From Clostridiales bacterium (GTDB lineage: Bacteria > Bacillota > Clostridia > TANB77 > CAG-508), in the NCBI GenBank assembly GCA_004554705.1, contig SFKS01000003.1, forward strand, positions 30,753 to 94,752: 64,000 nt of DNA, read 5' to 3'. Position 1 is the stretch's first letter, and each line of letters opens with the position of its first letter. Below, piece after piece: positions 52,298-61,772 of this stretch. The translations under genes and the position numbers were made by a program. The notes under the pieces were generated by a model. It did not search any database. It was not told the DNA's origin and saw only the letters and a list, made by a program, of their open reading frames with translations.

Positions 52298-52578
52298 CAG
52301 AAATAAATTCAAAAACACCAATGGAAAAATTAACAGAGGGTGGAACAATTTATACAGCAGGAAATGCAAGAAAATTTAAAACAGGAGATTGGAGAAGTAC
52401 AAAACCAGTTTACTTAAGTGAGAAATGCAAACAATGCGGGCTATGCTTCCCAGTATGCCCAGATGATGCAATACCAGTAGGAAAAGACCAAAAAAGAACA
52501 GACTTTAACTATGATTATTGTAAGGGTTGCGGAGTATGTGCAAAGGTGTGTCCTTTTGGAGCAATTACAATGGAATAA
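52294..52578 (+). CDS. 2-oxoacid:ferredoxin oxidoreductase, delta subunit (2x[4Fe-4S])
   Basis: The 94-residue ferredoxin-like subunit carries two cluster motifs, CKQCGLCFPVCPDDAI and CKGCGVCAKVCPFGAI, that pass electrons out to ferredoxin. Overlap of ATGA with the gamma gene indicates coupled translation. Confidence 0.93.
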   Translation: MTEINSKTPMEKLTEGGTIYTAGNARKFKTGDWRSTKPVYLSEKCKQCGLCFPVCPDDAIPVGKDQKRTDFNYDYCKGCGVCAKVCPFGAITME

Positions 52579-52662
52579 GATGAAATTAATTAAAAGGAGT
52601 AATTAAATCCCAATAAGATTGGGCAAACTAGAAAAGAAAAAATAAAAAAGGAGAGAAATAAT

Positions 52663-53850
52663 ATGTCAATTAGAGAACGTTTAAGTGGTAATGAAGCAGC
52701 TGCTACAGCTATGAAACAAATAAATCCAGATGTTGTTGCAGCATTCCCAATAACACCATCAACAGAAATACCACAATATTTTTCAACATTTGTTAGTAAC
52801 GGAACAGTAGATACGGAATTTGTTGCAGTTGAAAGTGAACACAGTGCAATGAGTGCTTGTATAGGAGCAGAAGCAGCTGGTGCAAGAGCCATGACAGCCA
52901 CCTCTGCAAATGGATTATCTTTAATGTGGGAGATGATATATATTGCGTCAAGCTTAAGATTACCAATAGTAATGTCATTAGTAAATAGGGCAGTATCAGG
53001 CCCCCTTAATATTCATAACGATCAATCAGATGCAATGGGTGTAAGAGATAGTGGTTGGATAATGCTATTTTCAGAAAACAACCAAGAAGCTTATGATAAT
53101 CTTCTTATGGCTCACAGAATAGCAGAAAATCCAAAAGTAAGATTACCTTTAATGGTATGCCAAGATGGATTTATAACATCACATTCAATTGAAAACATAG
53201 AATTAGAAGAAGATGAACTTGTTAAGAATTTTGTAGGAACATACAAACCAGAGCATTATTTATTAAATGATAAAGAACCAATAGCAGTAGGACCACTAGA
53301 CTTACAAGCTTATTTATTTGAACATAAAGCTCAACAAGCAGAAGCAATGAGAAACGCAAAGAAAGTAATATTAGAAGTAGCTGAAGAATTTGAAAAAGTT
53401 ACAGGCAGAAAATATAGCTTCTTTGAAGAGTATAAAATGGAAGATGCTGAATATGTTATCGTATGTATGAACTCAACTGCAGGTACAGCAAAGTTTACAG
53501 CTGATAAATTAAGAGAACAAGGCATAAAAGCGGGAGTTTTAAAACTTAGAGTATTTAGACCATTTCCAGCAGAAGAAATTTCAAGAGCCTTATCAAAAGC
53601 AAAAGCAGTGGCTGTATTAGATAAAGCAGATGGATTAAATGCAGTTGGTGGACCACTATTTACAGATGTAACATCAGGCATGTATGTAAATAATATTAAA
53701 GTCCCAACAGTAAGTTACATCTATGGAATAGGTGGAAGAGACACAAAATCAGACGATATAGAGAAAGTATATATAGATTTACAAGAAATTGTAAAGTCAG
53801 GAAACGTAGTAAACCCATATAGATATTTAGGTTTAAGGAGGGAAGACTAA
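52663..53850 (+). CDS. 2-oxoacid:ferredoxin oxidoreductase, alpha subunit
   Basis: The 395-residue alpha subunit starts IRERLSGNEAAATAMKQINP and contains AFPITPSTEIPQYFSTF and the ESEHSAMSACIGAEAAGARA region, which forms part of the thiamine diphosphate site together with the beta subunit. AAAAGGAGAGA precedes the ATG; its stop overlaps the beta start by one base. Confidence 0.93.
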   Translation: MSIRERLSGNEAAATAMKQINPDVVAAFPITPSTEIPQYFSTFVSNGTVDTEFVAVESEHSAMSACIGAEAAGARAMTATSANGLSLMWEMIYIASSLRLPIVMSLVNRAVSGPLNIHNDQSDAMGVRDSGWIMLFSENNQEAYDNLLMAHRIAENPKVRLPLMVCQDGFITSHSIENIELEEDELVKNFVGTYKPEHYLLNDKEPIAVGPLDLQAYLFEHKAQQAEAMRNAKKVILEVAEEFEKVTGRKYSFFEEYKMEDAEYVIVCMNSTAGTAKFTADKLREQGIKAGVLKLRVFRPFPAEEISRALSKAKAVAVLDKADGLNAVGGPLFTDVTSGMYVNNIKVPTVSYIYGIGGRDTKSDDIEKVYIDLQEIVKSGNVVNPYRYLGLRRED

Positions 53851-54797
53851 TGGCATATAATTTAAAAGAAGTAGTAGCAGAAAAAAAATCAAGATTTACA
53901 TCAGGACACAGAATGTGTGCAGGTTGTGGAGCACCAGTAGTTGGCAGAATGGTATTAAGAGCCCTAAAAAATGAAGACCATGCAGTAATTTGTAATGCAA
54001 CAGGCTGTATGGAGGTTTCAACATTTATATATCCATACACCTCTTGGACAGATTCATTTATACACACAGCATTTGAATGTGCAGGAGCAACATTATCAGG
54101 TGTAGAAGCTGCATATCAGTCAATGAAAAAACAAGGGAAACTACCTGGAAAAGATACAAAGTTCATAGCTTTTGGAGGAGATGGAGGAACATATGATATT
54201 GGACTTCAAAGCCTATCAGGAGCAATGGAAAGAGGGCATGACATGGTATATGTATGCTATGATAATGGTGCATACATGAATACTGGTATTCAACGTTCAT
54301 CAGCAACACCCAAATTTGCAGATACAACAACATCTCCAGCGGGAAAGGTAATACCAGGGAAAATGCAATCAAGAAAAGATTTGACAGAAATAATGGCTTC
54401 ACATCATTTACCTTATGTAGCTCAAACAATAGCGGTAAACAACTTTAAAGATTTATATGAAAAATCAGAAAAAGCAATATACACAGAAGGACCATGTTTC
54501 CTTAATGTATTAGCACCATGTCCAAGGGGATGGGGATATCCAACAGAAGACTTAATGAAAATAAACAAACTAGCAGTAGAAACTTGTTATTGGCCATTAT
54601 ATGAAGTAATAGATGGTAAATATATAGTAAATTACAAACCAGCAAAAAAACTACCAGTAGAAGAATTCTTAAGACCACAAAAAAGATTCAAGCATATGTT
54701 TAAAGAAGGAAACGAGTGGATGATAGAAGAATTCCAAAAAGAAGTAGACAACAGATGGGAAGAATTGTTGAGATTAGAAGAAATAACAAACAAATAA
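53850..54797 (+). CDS. 2-oxoacid:ferredoxin oxidoreductase, beta subunit (ThDP-binding)
   Basis: The 315-residue beta subunit binds thiamine diphosphate through GGDGGTYDIGLQSLSGAMER and a following N-rich segment, and has cluster-ligand cysteines starting CAGCGAP. The tail RPQKRFKHMF is typical of PorB/VorB. AAGGAGGGAAG in the end of the alpha gene serves it. A terminator follows. Confidence 0.94.
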   Translation: MAYNLKEVVAEKKSRFTSGHRMCAGCGAPVVGRMVLRALKNEDHAVICNATGCMEVSTFIYPYTSWTDSFIHTAFECAGATLSGVEAAYQSMKKQGKLPGKDTKFIAFGGDGGTYDIGLQSLSGAMERGHDMVYVCYDNGAYMNTGIQRSSATPKFADTTTSPAGKVIPGKMQSRKDLTEIMASHHLPYVAQTIAVNNFKDLYEKSEKAIYTEGPCFLNVLAPCPRGWGYPTEDLMKINKLAVETCYWPLYEVIDGKYIVNYKPAKKLPVEEFLRPQKRFKHMFKEGNEWMIEEFQKEVDNRWEELLRLEEITNK

Positions 54798-54829
54798 AAA
54801 AAGCGAATTAAAGTTCGCTTTTTTTAAAA
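54797..54829 (+). terminator. terminator of the oxidoreductase operon
   Basis: AAAAAAGCGAA and TTCGCTTTTTTT form an 11-bp stem around TTAAAG. Confidence 0.9.
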
Positions 54830-54853
54830 AAAAAAATAACTTTTAATTTACGA

Positions 54854-54882
54854 TTGCAAATCAAAAGAATATATAATATAAT
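54854..54882 (+). promoter_or_regulatory. promoter of the DUF2207 gene
   Basis: TTGCAA (54854-54859), 17 bases, TATAAT (54877-54882). Confidence 0.6.
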
Positions 54883-54903
54883 AAATGCCGAAAGGGTGAT
54901 ATT

Positions 54904-56799
54904 ATGAAATTAAAGAAAATTTTAACAGGATTCATTATAACTATAACCTTGATTTTATTAAATTCAACAAGTTCAGAAGCTAGTTTACACTTAAAAAATC
55001 TAGACTTTACTGCACAAATAAATGAGGATGGAAGTATGGATGTTGTAGAAACTTGGGATATTAATATTTCAGACACAAATACTTTATACAAAACCTTTAA
55101 AATTGATAAAACTAAATATTCAGGAATTAGTAATGTTTTTGTACAGGATATAACATCTGGAACAAATAAAAATTTCAAAAAATCAGATATATGGCAATAT
55201 CATTTAGATAAAGGACATTATTTTGGGAATATGAAATAGCTTGGGGAGTAAGTATTGATACTACCACAAGGAAACAATATTTAATAAGTTATACAGTAAA
55301 AGATGTTATAAAAAAATATAATGATTGTGCTGAACTTTATTGGCAATTTGTAGGAAGTGAATTTGAAATATCAGCAGATAGCATTACAGGAATAATAAAA
55401 TTACCAAACAAAGTTTCAGACAAAGATGAATTAAAAGTTTGGGGACATACAGAATATTTAAATGGAGAGATATATGTAACAGATTTAGATATTGTAGAAT
55501 TCAATGTTAATAAATACAAATCAGGAAACTTTGTTGAAGTAAGAATAGCAATGCCAACATATTTATTTGAAAAAGTATCCTCTGAAAACATATCACAAGA
55601 AGAAAAACTAGATGATATTATAAAAGAAGAAACTGAATGGGCAAATGAGGCAAATGCAAGAAGAGATAGGAGAAATAAAAATTTCAAACTGTTAATTTTA
55701 GCAACAATTTTTGTAAATACTAGTATTGGAATAATGTTTTCTAAAAAAATAAAGAAAAACAAGCAATTCCTTGAGAAAAACCCAAACATTTTACCAGAAC
55801 AACAATTAGAATATTATAGGGAACTACCAGATAAAGAAGAAACACCATTAGAGGCAGTATTTATTCTAAAAACTGGATATAAGCAAAGTTGCTTACCAAA
55901 TGTTTTTTCTGCAACTATCTTAAATTTTGCTCTGAAAGGATATGTAAGGATAGAGCAAGAGGGAAAAACAATAAAAATTCTATTAAACAAAATAAAAACG
56001 GATGAGTTAACGAGGGATGAAAAAAAGGTATTAGAAATATTAAGAGCCGCAAGTAATAATAATGAACTTACAATGGCAGAACTGGAAAAATACATCAAAA
56101 ATTATCCATCAAAATTAATGAATTTGAATTCAACTTTTGAAAAGGTATCAAAAACACAAGCAAGTGAAAAAGGAAAATTTGATACAAATAGGTTCAATAA
56201 GCAAATAGTTTATGCAGAAAAAAATGTTGGATATATTTTTTTATTAATTATAATTATAACTGCTTCAATATTTACAATAGGGTATGCTTATAAAAATGTT
56301 CAAAGTATGCTTATCACATGCACTATAATCTCATTAGCATTTTTTATAGTAGTAACTATTATAAATTTAATATTAAATATAAAAATAACCACCAGCTTTA
56401 ATGGCTTTACTCAGAAAGGGATTAATGAACAAGAACAGTGGAAAGCTTTTAAAAAATACATGGAAGACTTTTCATACTTAAATGAAAAGGAAGTTCCAGA
56501 ATTAGTGTTATGGGAGAAATATTTAGTATTTGCAACAGCATTTGGAATAGCAGATAAAGTATTAAAACAATTAAAAGTAAAATATCCAGAGTTAAATGAT
56601 CCAGATACAATTCATAGTATGATATTATTTAATAGTATGTATAATTCAAACGGATTTAATACAAAGTTCATAAATTCAATAAACACATCAACCTCAAGAA
56701 TGTATTCTAGCACATATTCATCAGGCTCTGGCGGAGGCGGAGGCTTTTCAGGCGGCGGAGGCTTCGGCGGAGGCGGCGGAGGTCGGAGGTGGAAGATAA
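54904..56799 (+). CDS. DUF2207 membrane protein, one -1 indel and a +1 shift at CGG 56784
   Basis: A secreted/membrane DUF2207 protein of unknown function: signal peptide (1-27), extracellular DUF2207 domain (LHLKNLDFTAQINEDGSMDV), then TM segments (about 55701, 56236, 56311) and a Gly-rich C-terminus. Two frame breaks are seen. At 55221-55224 (TATTTTGGG) one T appears to be missing; restoring it gives HYFWEYEIAWGVSIDTTTRK and joins to the second frame. At the end, GGT CGG AGG in the unshifted frame yields a non-family tail RRWKIIHRTRFFKRY to 56852, whereas a +1 shift at CGG gives GGGGGGGGGR and stop at 56799, the usual Gly-rich end. The unshifted tail would also run through the next gene's promoter. 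Confidence 0.75.
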
Positions 56800-56829
56800 T
56801 CCACAGAACGCGATTTTTCAAAAGATATA

Positions 56830-56858
56830 TTGTAATTGATATGTTTTTTTGATATAAT
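56830..56858 (+). promoter_or_regulatory. promoter of the HD hydrolase gene
   Basis: TTGTAA (56830-56835), 17 bases, TATAAT (56853-56858), 26 bases before the start codon. Confidence 0.65.
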
Positions 56859-56883
56859 ACTCCATAGAAAAAGGAGGAAATAA

Positions 56884-57543
56884 ATGGTAACTTTAGAAGA
56901 TGTTAAAAATAATCCAGAGGTTCAGGAATTAGTGATTGGAGCACAAAAACAACTGAATGCTTTAGGATATACAGAACATTCACAAAGACATGTTAGTATC
57001 GTATCTAGTAGAGCAGGTAGAATATTAAAAACATTAGGATATGATAAACACAGGATAGAACTTGCTCAAATTGCAGGATATTTGCATGACATAGGAAATG
57101 GAGTAAATAGAGTTGACCATGCACACACAGGCGCAATACTTGCTTATAATATTTTAAAAGATATGGGAATGAATGTAAAAGACAGAACAGAAATAATGTC
57201 TGCAATAGGAAATCATGATGAAACAACAGGAACAGCAGTTAGTGACATTTCGGCAGCACTAATACTTGCAGACAAATCAGATGTCCATAGAGATAGAGTT
57301 GTAAATCAAAATATGGCAACATTTGACATTCATGACAGAGTAAACTTTGCGGTAACACAAGCAAATTTGGAAGTTGACAATGTAGATAAAAAAGTGATTT
57401 TAGACTTAACAATAGACACAAAAATATGCCCAGTATTGGATTATTTTGAAATATTTATGGATAGAACTATGATGAGCAAATATGCTGCAAAATATCTACA
57501 AATATGGTTCGAACTTATTATAAACAATACAAGACTATTATAA
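56884..57543 (+). CDS. HD-domain hydrolase
   Basis: The 219-residue protein has an HD domain with metal ligands in HSQRHVSIVS (about 36), YLHDIGNG (about 68), DHAHTGA (about 79) and GNHDETTG (about 110). Such stand-alone HD proteins are phosphohydrolases on nucleotides or related substrates; the true substrate is unknown. AAAGGAGGAAA precedes the ATG. Confidence 0.85.
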   Translation: MVTLEDVKNNPEVQELVIGAQKQLNALGYTEHSQRHVSIVSSRAGRILKTLGYDKHRIELAQIAGYLHDIGNGVNRVDHAHTGAILAYNILKDMGMNVKDRTEIMSAIGNHDETTGTAVSDISAALILADKSDVHRDRVVNQNMATFDIHDRVNFAVTQANLEVDNVDKKVILDLTIDTKICPVLDYFEIFMDRTMMSKYAAKYLQIWFELIINNTRLL

Positions 57544-57587
57544 GATGAATTAACCCTGTTAAAAAAATAGAGAAAGGATTGAAAAAA

Positions 57588-58970
57588 GTGAAAAAATACA
57601 AAAAAACCTTAACAGTTATTATTATTTTAATTGTAGCAATTATGATGTTTGCAGCTTTTTTTGGAGTATACAAAAAAGGTGAAAATGGCGAAAAAATAGG
57701 CATATTACCTAATTTGAAATTAGGTATGGAATTTGGGAAAACTAGAGTAATTACAGCAACAGTAAATCAAGAAACAACAAAAACAATATATGATTCTGAA
57801 GGAAATATTGTAACACCTAAAGAAGGAGAAGAATACACAGAAGAAGCAGGATATAAAACAGTTGAAACTGAAATAAATCCTGAAAATGTAAAAACAATAG
57901 AAAACTACAGAAAAACAGAAAAAATAATTGAAAACAAACTTAATAAAAATGGAATATCTCAATACTTTATTAACATAGATGAGTCAACTGGAACCATAGA
58001 AATAGAAATTCCAGAAGATGATAAAGCAGACGAAATACAATCCATCATACAAGCTAAAGGAAATTTCATATTACTAGATGCAGAAACATTTGAACTTGTA
58101 TTTGATAATATTTATTTTGAAAAAGCAGAAGTAATAAGTAGACAAGGAGATCTTGAAGCAGGGATATTTTTACAATTAAGCTTTAATGAAGAAGGGACAA
58201 AAAGAATACAAGAATTGAATAAAATCTACATAGAAAAAACCGAAGAAAAAACAAATGAAGATGGAAAAACTGAAACTGTTGACAACTCAAAAACAGTTTG
58301 GGTAGTACTAAATGGCTCAATATTAGGAACAACTGTATTGCCTAACATAGTTTATAATGATAAAATTATCTTGCCATTTGGAATATCAAGCAATTCTAAA
58401 GAACTTGAAGAAGCAAAAGAATCAGCAGAACAAGCAGCAATATTATTAAACTCAGGAACATCTCCAGTAATATATAATTACTCAAATACAACAAAAAATA
58501 CAAATATATCAAATCAAGATTTACTTTTATTTGGTATATCAATAGGAATAGTATTTTTCATTGCATACATTTATTTAGTCATAAAGTTTAAAGCAAAAGG
58601 CTTTATAGCTGTATATTTCCAAATAGGATTTTTAGGAACATTACTATTAATTCTAAGAATTATTGGTATAACTATAACAATGGAAGGAATAGCAGGTATA
58701 ATAGTGGCAATGGTATTAGAATATATATTCACATATATAGTTCTAAGAAATCTAGACAAACAAATAGAAGGAATGTATAAAAAGGCAAATCTAGAGTTTT
58801 TCTTAAATACACTTCCAGTATATGCAATATCAATAATATTTACATTTGCAACAAAAGCTAATATCAATAGTTTTGGAATGTCTCTATTTTGGGGAATAGT
58901 TGTAATTTATGCATATAATTTTATATTTACAAAATTTATATTTGAAAACTTGAGTAGGGGGTCAAAATGA
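57588..58970 (+). CDS. secD: SecD-like protein translocase subunit
   Basis: The 460-residue protein has an N-terminal helix, a large extracytoplasmic domain with repeats of the SecD type (KTIENYRKTEKIIENKLNKN, IEIPEDDKADEIQSII, ILGTTVLPNIV) and five C-terminal helices. SecD uses the proton motive force to pull proteins through SecY. GTG 57588 is preferred over TTG 57579 because GAAAGGA is then well spaced. No SecF follows; instead a 126-residue membrane protein overlaps its end by four bases. Confidence 0.8.
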   Translation: MKKYKKTLTVIIILIVAIMMFAAFFGVYKKGENGEKIGILPNLKLGMEFGKTRVITATVNQETTKTIYDSEGNIVTPKEGEEYTEEAGYKTVETEINPENVKTIENYRKTEKIIENKLNKNGISQYFINIDESTGTIEIEIPEDDKADEIQSIIQAKGNFILLDAETFELVFDNIYFEKAEVISRQGDLEAGIFLQLSFNEEGTKRIQELNKIYIEKTEEKTNEDGKTETVDNSKTVWVVLNGSILGTTVLPNIVYNDKIILPFGISSNSKELEEAKESAEQAAILLNSGTSPVIYNYSNTTKNTNISNQDLLLFGISIGIVFFIAYIYLVIKFKAKGFIAVYFQIGFLGTLLLILRIIGITITMEGIAGIIVAMVLEYIFTYIVLRNLDKQIEGMYKKANLEFFLNTLPVYAISIIFTFATKANINSFGMSLFWGIVVIYAYNFIFTKFIFENLSRGSK

Positions 58971-59347
58971 AAACAATTCAAAAAATATTAATAGTAGTAA
59001 GTTTAATAGTAATAATAGTAGGTCTATTAATACTATGGAAAAATGGACTAAACTATATTGATGGATATAGTAAAAAAATGTTGCTAAAAACCATAAATGA
59101 ATATACCTTATATGTAGGAATATCAACAGCAATAATCTTATTATATTATGCAATAAGATATTTTAAAAAAGGAATTATAAAAGTTCTTGCTACTTCAGTA
59201 TTAGGAATGCTAGGCAGTATATTATTTACACTTTCTTTAATGTCAATAATACAAATGCCAATAAACAGATTGTTTTTTCCAATAATGCTTGCAACATATG
59301 TTGCCAGTATAATAGTTCTATCAGCAAGTTTTGAAGAAAACACTTAA
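58967..59347 (+). CDS. small four-helix membrane protein
   Basis: A 126-residue protein with about four helices (6-27, 46-64, 74-96, 100-118). It overlaps the SecD gene by ATGA and thus is co-translated with it, where SecF would be expected. It is too short for SecF (about 300 residues) and lacks its motifs. I do not recognise the family. Confidence 0.65.
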   Translation: MKTIQKILIVVSLIVIIVGLLILWKNGLNYIDGYSKKMLLKTINEYTLYVGISTAIILLYYAIRYFKKGIIKVLATSVLGMLGSILFTLSLMSIIQMPINRLFFPIMLATYVASIIVLSASFEENT

Positions 59348-59363
59348 TATTCACAAAAAATAG

Positions 59364-59395
59364 AAATCCTTAATATATTATATTAGGGATTTTTT
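59364..59395 (+). terminator. terminator after the SecD pair
   Basis: AAATCCTTAATATA and TATTAGGGATTTTTT form an AT-rich stem with T6. Confidence 0.7.
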
Positions 59396-59410
59396 AGGAG
59401 ATGAATTAAA

Positions 59411-59734
59411 GTGTTTAAAAAGTTAATCAAAAAAATATATAGACATAAAGAAAATATTACTATAAAAGAAATGTTAGAAATATTAAAAACAAATAGCAAT
59501 GCAGTATTGCTAGATGTTAGAAGTTCTCAAGAATATATAGAAGGACATATACGTGGAAGTATAAACATTCCAGTATATGATATTGAAAAACAAGCTAAAA
59601 ACAAGCTAAATAAAAATAGCATAATAATAGTATATTGCAGTGCTGGAATAAGAAGTAAAAGAGCAATACAAATACTAGAAAAACTAGGATATGAAAATTT
59701 ATATAATGTAGAAGGCGGAATAGAAAATTTATGA
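59411..59734 (+). CDS. rhodanese-like protein
   Basis: A 107-residue single rhodanese domain with LLDVRSSQEYIEGHIRGSIN and the active loop YCSAGIRSKRA containing the persulfide cysteine. Likely sulfur carrier or thiosulfate sulfurtransferase. GTG start behind TAGGAG; overlaps the next gene by ATGA. Confidence 0.88.
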   Translation: MFKKLIKKIYRHKENITIKEMLEILKTNSNAVLLDVRSSQEYIEGHIRGSINIPVYDIEKQAKNKLNKNSIIIVYCSAGIRSKRAIQILEKLGYENLYNVEGGIENL

Positions 59735-60879
59735 ATGAAATATTAGAAAAAGCAAAACAAAATATGTTATTAAAAGAAAAAGACTTGTCAGAATTTGCGT
59801 GTAAATCAGAAAATGGAATATGGTTAAAAGAAGACAATGAAGACATTAGACCAATATTTTATAGAGATATAGATAGAATAATACATTCTTCAGGATATAC
59901 AAGATATATAGATAAGACACAAGTGTATTCATTTATTCAAAACGACCATATAACCCGTAGAGTATTGCATGTTCAACTAGTTTCAAAGATAGCAAGAACA
60001 ATAGGGAGAAGCCTAAAACTAAATGAAGATTTAATCGAAGCAATTGCACTAGGACATGATATAGGGCACACTCCATTTGGACATAAAGGAGAAAGCTTAC
60101 TAAATTCAATATGTGAAAAAGAAAACATAGGATATTTTTGCCATAATGCTCAAAGCGTAAGAATATTGGAAAACATAGAAGGACTAAATATCAGTATGCA
60201 AACATTAGATGGAATTTTAGCACACAATGGAGAAATATTGAAGAACAAATATGAACATAATATAAACAAAACATGTGAGGAATTCGAAAAAGATTTATAC
60301 AATGCCTTTCACGAAAAAGACTATAGCAAAAAAATAATTCCAACAACAATAGAAGGAAGTGTAGTAAGACTATCAGATGTAATAGCATATATAGGTAGAG
60401 ACATAGAAGATGCTATAATATTAGGAATAATAGAAAGAAAAGATATACCAGAATTTCCAGGTAGAATTATAGGAAATAACAATTCAAAAATAGTTGATAC
60501 ATTAATTAAAGATGTGATAATAAATAGTTTAGATAAGCCATACTTAACTTTTTCAGAAGATATTTTTACAGCATTAATAGAACTAAAAAATTGGAATCAA
60601 GAAAAGATATATAATTCAGAAAAAGCAAATGTAAATTATGACAAAATAGAAAAACTATTTACAAAATTATATTACTTTTATTTGAAAAAAATAAGTGAAG
60701 TAGAAATAAAAGAAGAACTGCAAAAAAGCACAATAACTTCATCAGAAAGGACACTATATCATTTTGTAAATAAAATGATGGAAAAACCAGGAGAGAATAT
60801 AAAAAGGGTAATAATAGATTATATAGCAGGTCAAACAGACAAATTCTTCTTAAACGAGTGCGAACTATATCTAGAATAA
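59731..60879 (+). CDS. dGTPase-like HD triphosphohydrolase
   Basis: The 382-residue protein belongs to the dGTP triphosphohydrolase family: TRRVLHVQLVSKIARTIGRS, the HD motif LGHDIGHTPFGHKGE (about 107-121) and RLSDVIAYIGRDIEDA. It hydrolyses dNTPs to nucleosides. Coupled to the rhodanese gene by a four-base overlap. A terminator follows. Confidence 0.87.
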   Translation: MNEILEKAKQNMLLKEKDLSEFACKSENGIWLKEDNEDIRPIFYRDIDRIIHSSGYTRYIDKTQVYSFIQNDHITRRVLHVQLVSKIARTIGRSLKLNEDLIEAIALGHDIGHTPFGHKGESLLNSICEKENIGYFCHNAQSVRILENIEGLNISMQTLDGILAHNGEILKNKYEHNINKTCEEFEKDLYNAFHEKDYSKKIIPTTIEGSVVRLSDVIAYIGRDIEDAIILGIIERKDIPEFPGRIIGNNNSKIVDTLIKDVIINSLDKPYLTFSEDIFTALIELKNWNQEKIYNSEKANVNYDKIEKLFTKLYYFYLKKISEVEIKEELQKSTITSSERTLYHFVNKMMEKPGENIKRVIIDYIAGQTDKFFLNECELYLE

Positions 60880-60887
60880 GTTTAAAC

Positions 60888-60918
60888 AGGACTCAGACAT
60901 AAGGTCTGAGCCTTTTTT
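60888..60918 (+). terminator. terminator before the spoIIA operon
   Basis: GGACTCAGAC and GGTCTGAGCC form a stem around ATAA, followed by TTTTTT. Confidence 0.88.
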
Positions 60919-60944
60919 CATCAAAACTTCCCATTTTTCATCGA

Positions 60945-60969
60945 AGGAAAAAAATTAGAAAACTAGAAT
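60945..60969 (+). promoter_or_regulatory. candidate sigma-H promoter of spoIIA
   Basis: AGGAAAA (60945-60951) and GAAT (60966-60969) fit the sigma-H pattern AGGAWWW then GAAT with near-normal spacing. spoIIA operons are sigma-H dependent in B. subtilis. Confidence 0.5.
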
Positions 60970-61003
60970 ATATAAGATATATGAATACATAGGAGGGATT
61001 AGT

Positions 61004-61345
61004 TTGAAAACTACATATAATGAAAAAGACAAGCTCTTAACATTAAAAATCTCAGAAGAGATAGATCATCATTCATCTGAAAAGATAAGAACAAGAGCAG
61101 ATTTCGAAATACAAAAATACATACCTAAAAAACTAATTATAGATTTCGAAAATGTAAACTTCATGGATAGTGCCGGGATAGGAATGATTTTAGGAAGATA
61201 CAAAATGATGACTATGTTTGGCGGAGAAATGTTTATAACAAATGTAAAACCAAGCGTAAAGAAAGTATTAGAAATGGCAGGAATAACAAAAATAATACCA
61301 ATAATTGGAGATTTAGGAGGAACAAAAATTGGAAAATGTGTATGA
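61004..61345 (+). CDS. spoIIAA: anti-sigma F factor antagonist
   Basis: SpoIIAA is the STAS-domain protein that frees sigma-F by binding SpoIIAB when dephosphorylated. The 113-residue protein carries ENVNFMDSAGIGMILGR with the phosphorylatable serine in MDSAGIG. TTG start behind TAGGAGGGATT. Its end overlaps spoIIAB. Confidence 0.94.
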   Translation: MKTTYNEKDKLLTLKISEEIDHHSSEKIRTRADFEIQKYIPKKLIIDFENVNFMDSAGIGMILGRYKMMTMFGGEMFITNVKPSVKKVLEMAGITKIIPIIGDLGGTKIGKCV

Positions 61346-61760
61346 AAATAAAATGAAATTAGAATTTTTAAGTAAATCATCAAATGAAGCTTTTGCAAGA
61401 ATAACAGTAGCAAGCTTTGCATCACAATTAGACCCAAGCATAGAAGAAATATCAGATATAAAAACAGCAGTATCTGAAGCAGTTACAAATTGTATAATTC
61501 ATGGGTATGAAGACAAAGTAGGAATTATAAAAATTGAGTGTACTCTATTTTCAAATTCTATATACATAGAAATTACAGATAATGGAAAAGGAATAGAGGA
61601 TATTGAAAAAGCAAAAGAACCACTATACACAACTAAACCAGAATTAGAAAGGTCTGGAATGGGCTTCACCATAATGGAAAACTTTATGGATGAATTAAAA
61701 ATAGAATCTGTTAAAGGGGTCGGCACAAAAGTTACTATGAAAAAGGTAATTAATAATTAA
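61329..61760 (+). CDS. spoIIAB: anti-sigma F factor, serine kinase
   Basis: SpoIIAB holds sigma-F inactive and phosphorylates SpoIIAA. The 143-residue GHKL kinase has TAVSEAVTNCIIHGYED (N box), ITDNGKGIEDI (G1) and RSGMGFTIMENFMD (G2). AGGAGG inside spoIIAA places the start at TTG 61329; GTG 61338 and ATG 61353 are less well placed. Confidence 0.94.
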   Translation: MENVYENKMKLEFLSKSSNEAFARITVASFASQLDPSIEEISDIKTAVSEAVTNCIIHGYEDKVGIIKIECTLFSNSIYIEITDNGKGIEDIEKAKEPLYTTKPELERSGMGFTIMENFMDELKIESVKGVGTKVTMKKVINN

Positions 61761-61772
61761 AGCGGAGGAAAC

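Noticed and set aside
55215..55240. First frame break of the DUF2207 gene as a further programmed shift
   Set aside because: It needs a -1 shift in a T4 run, has no CGG and no good slippery heptamer; an indel or read error is simpler.
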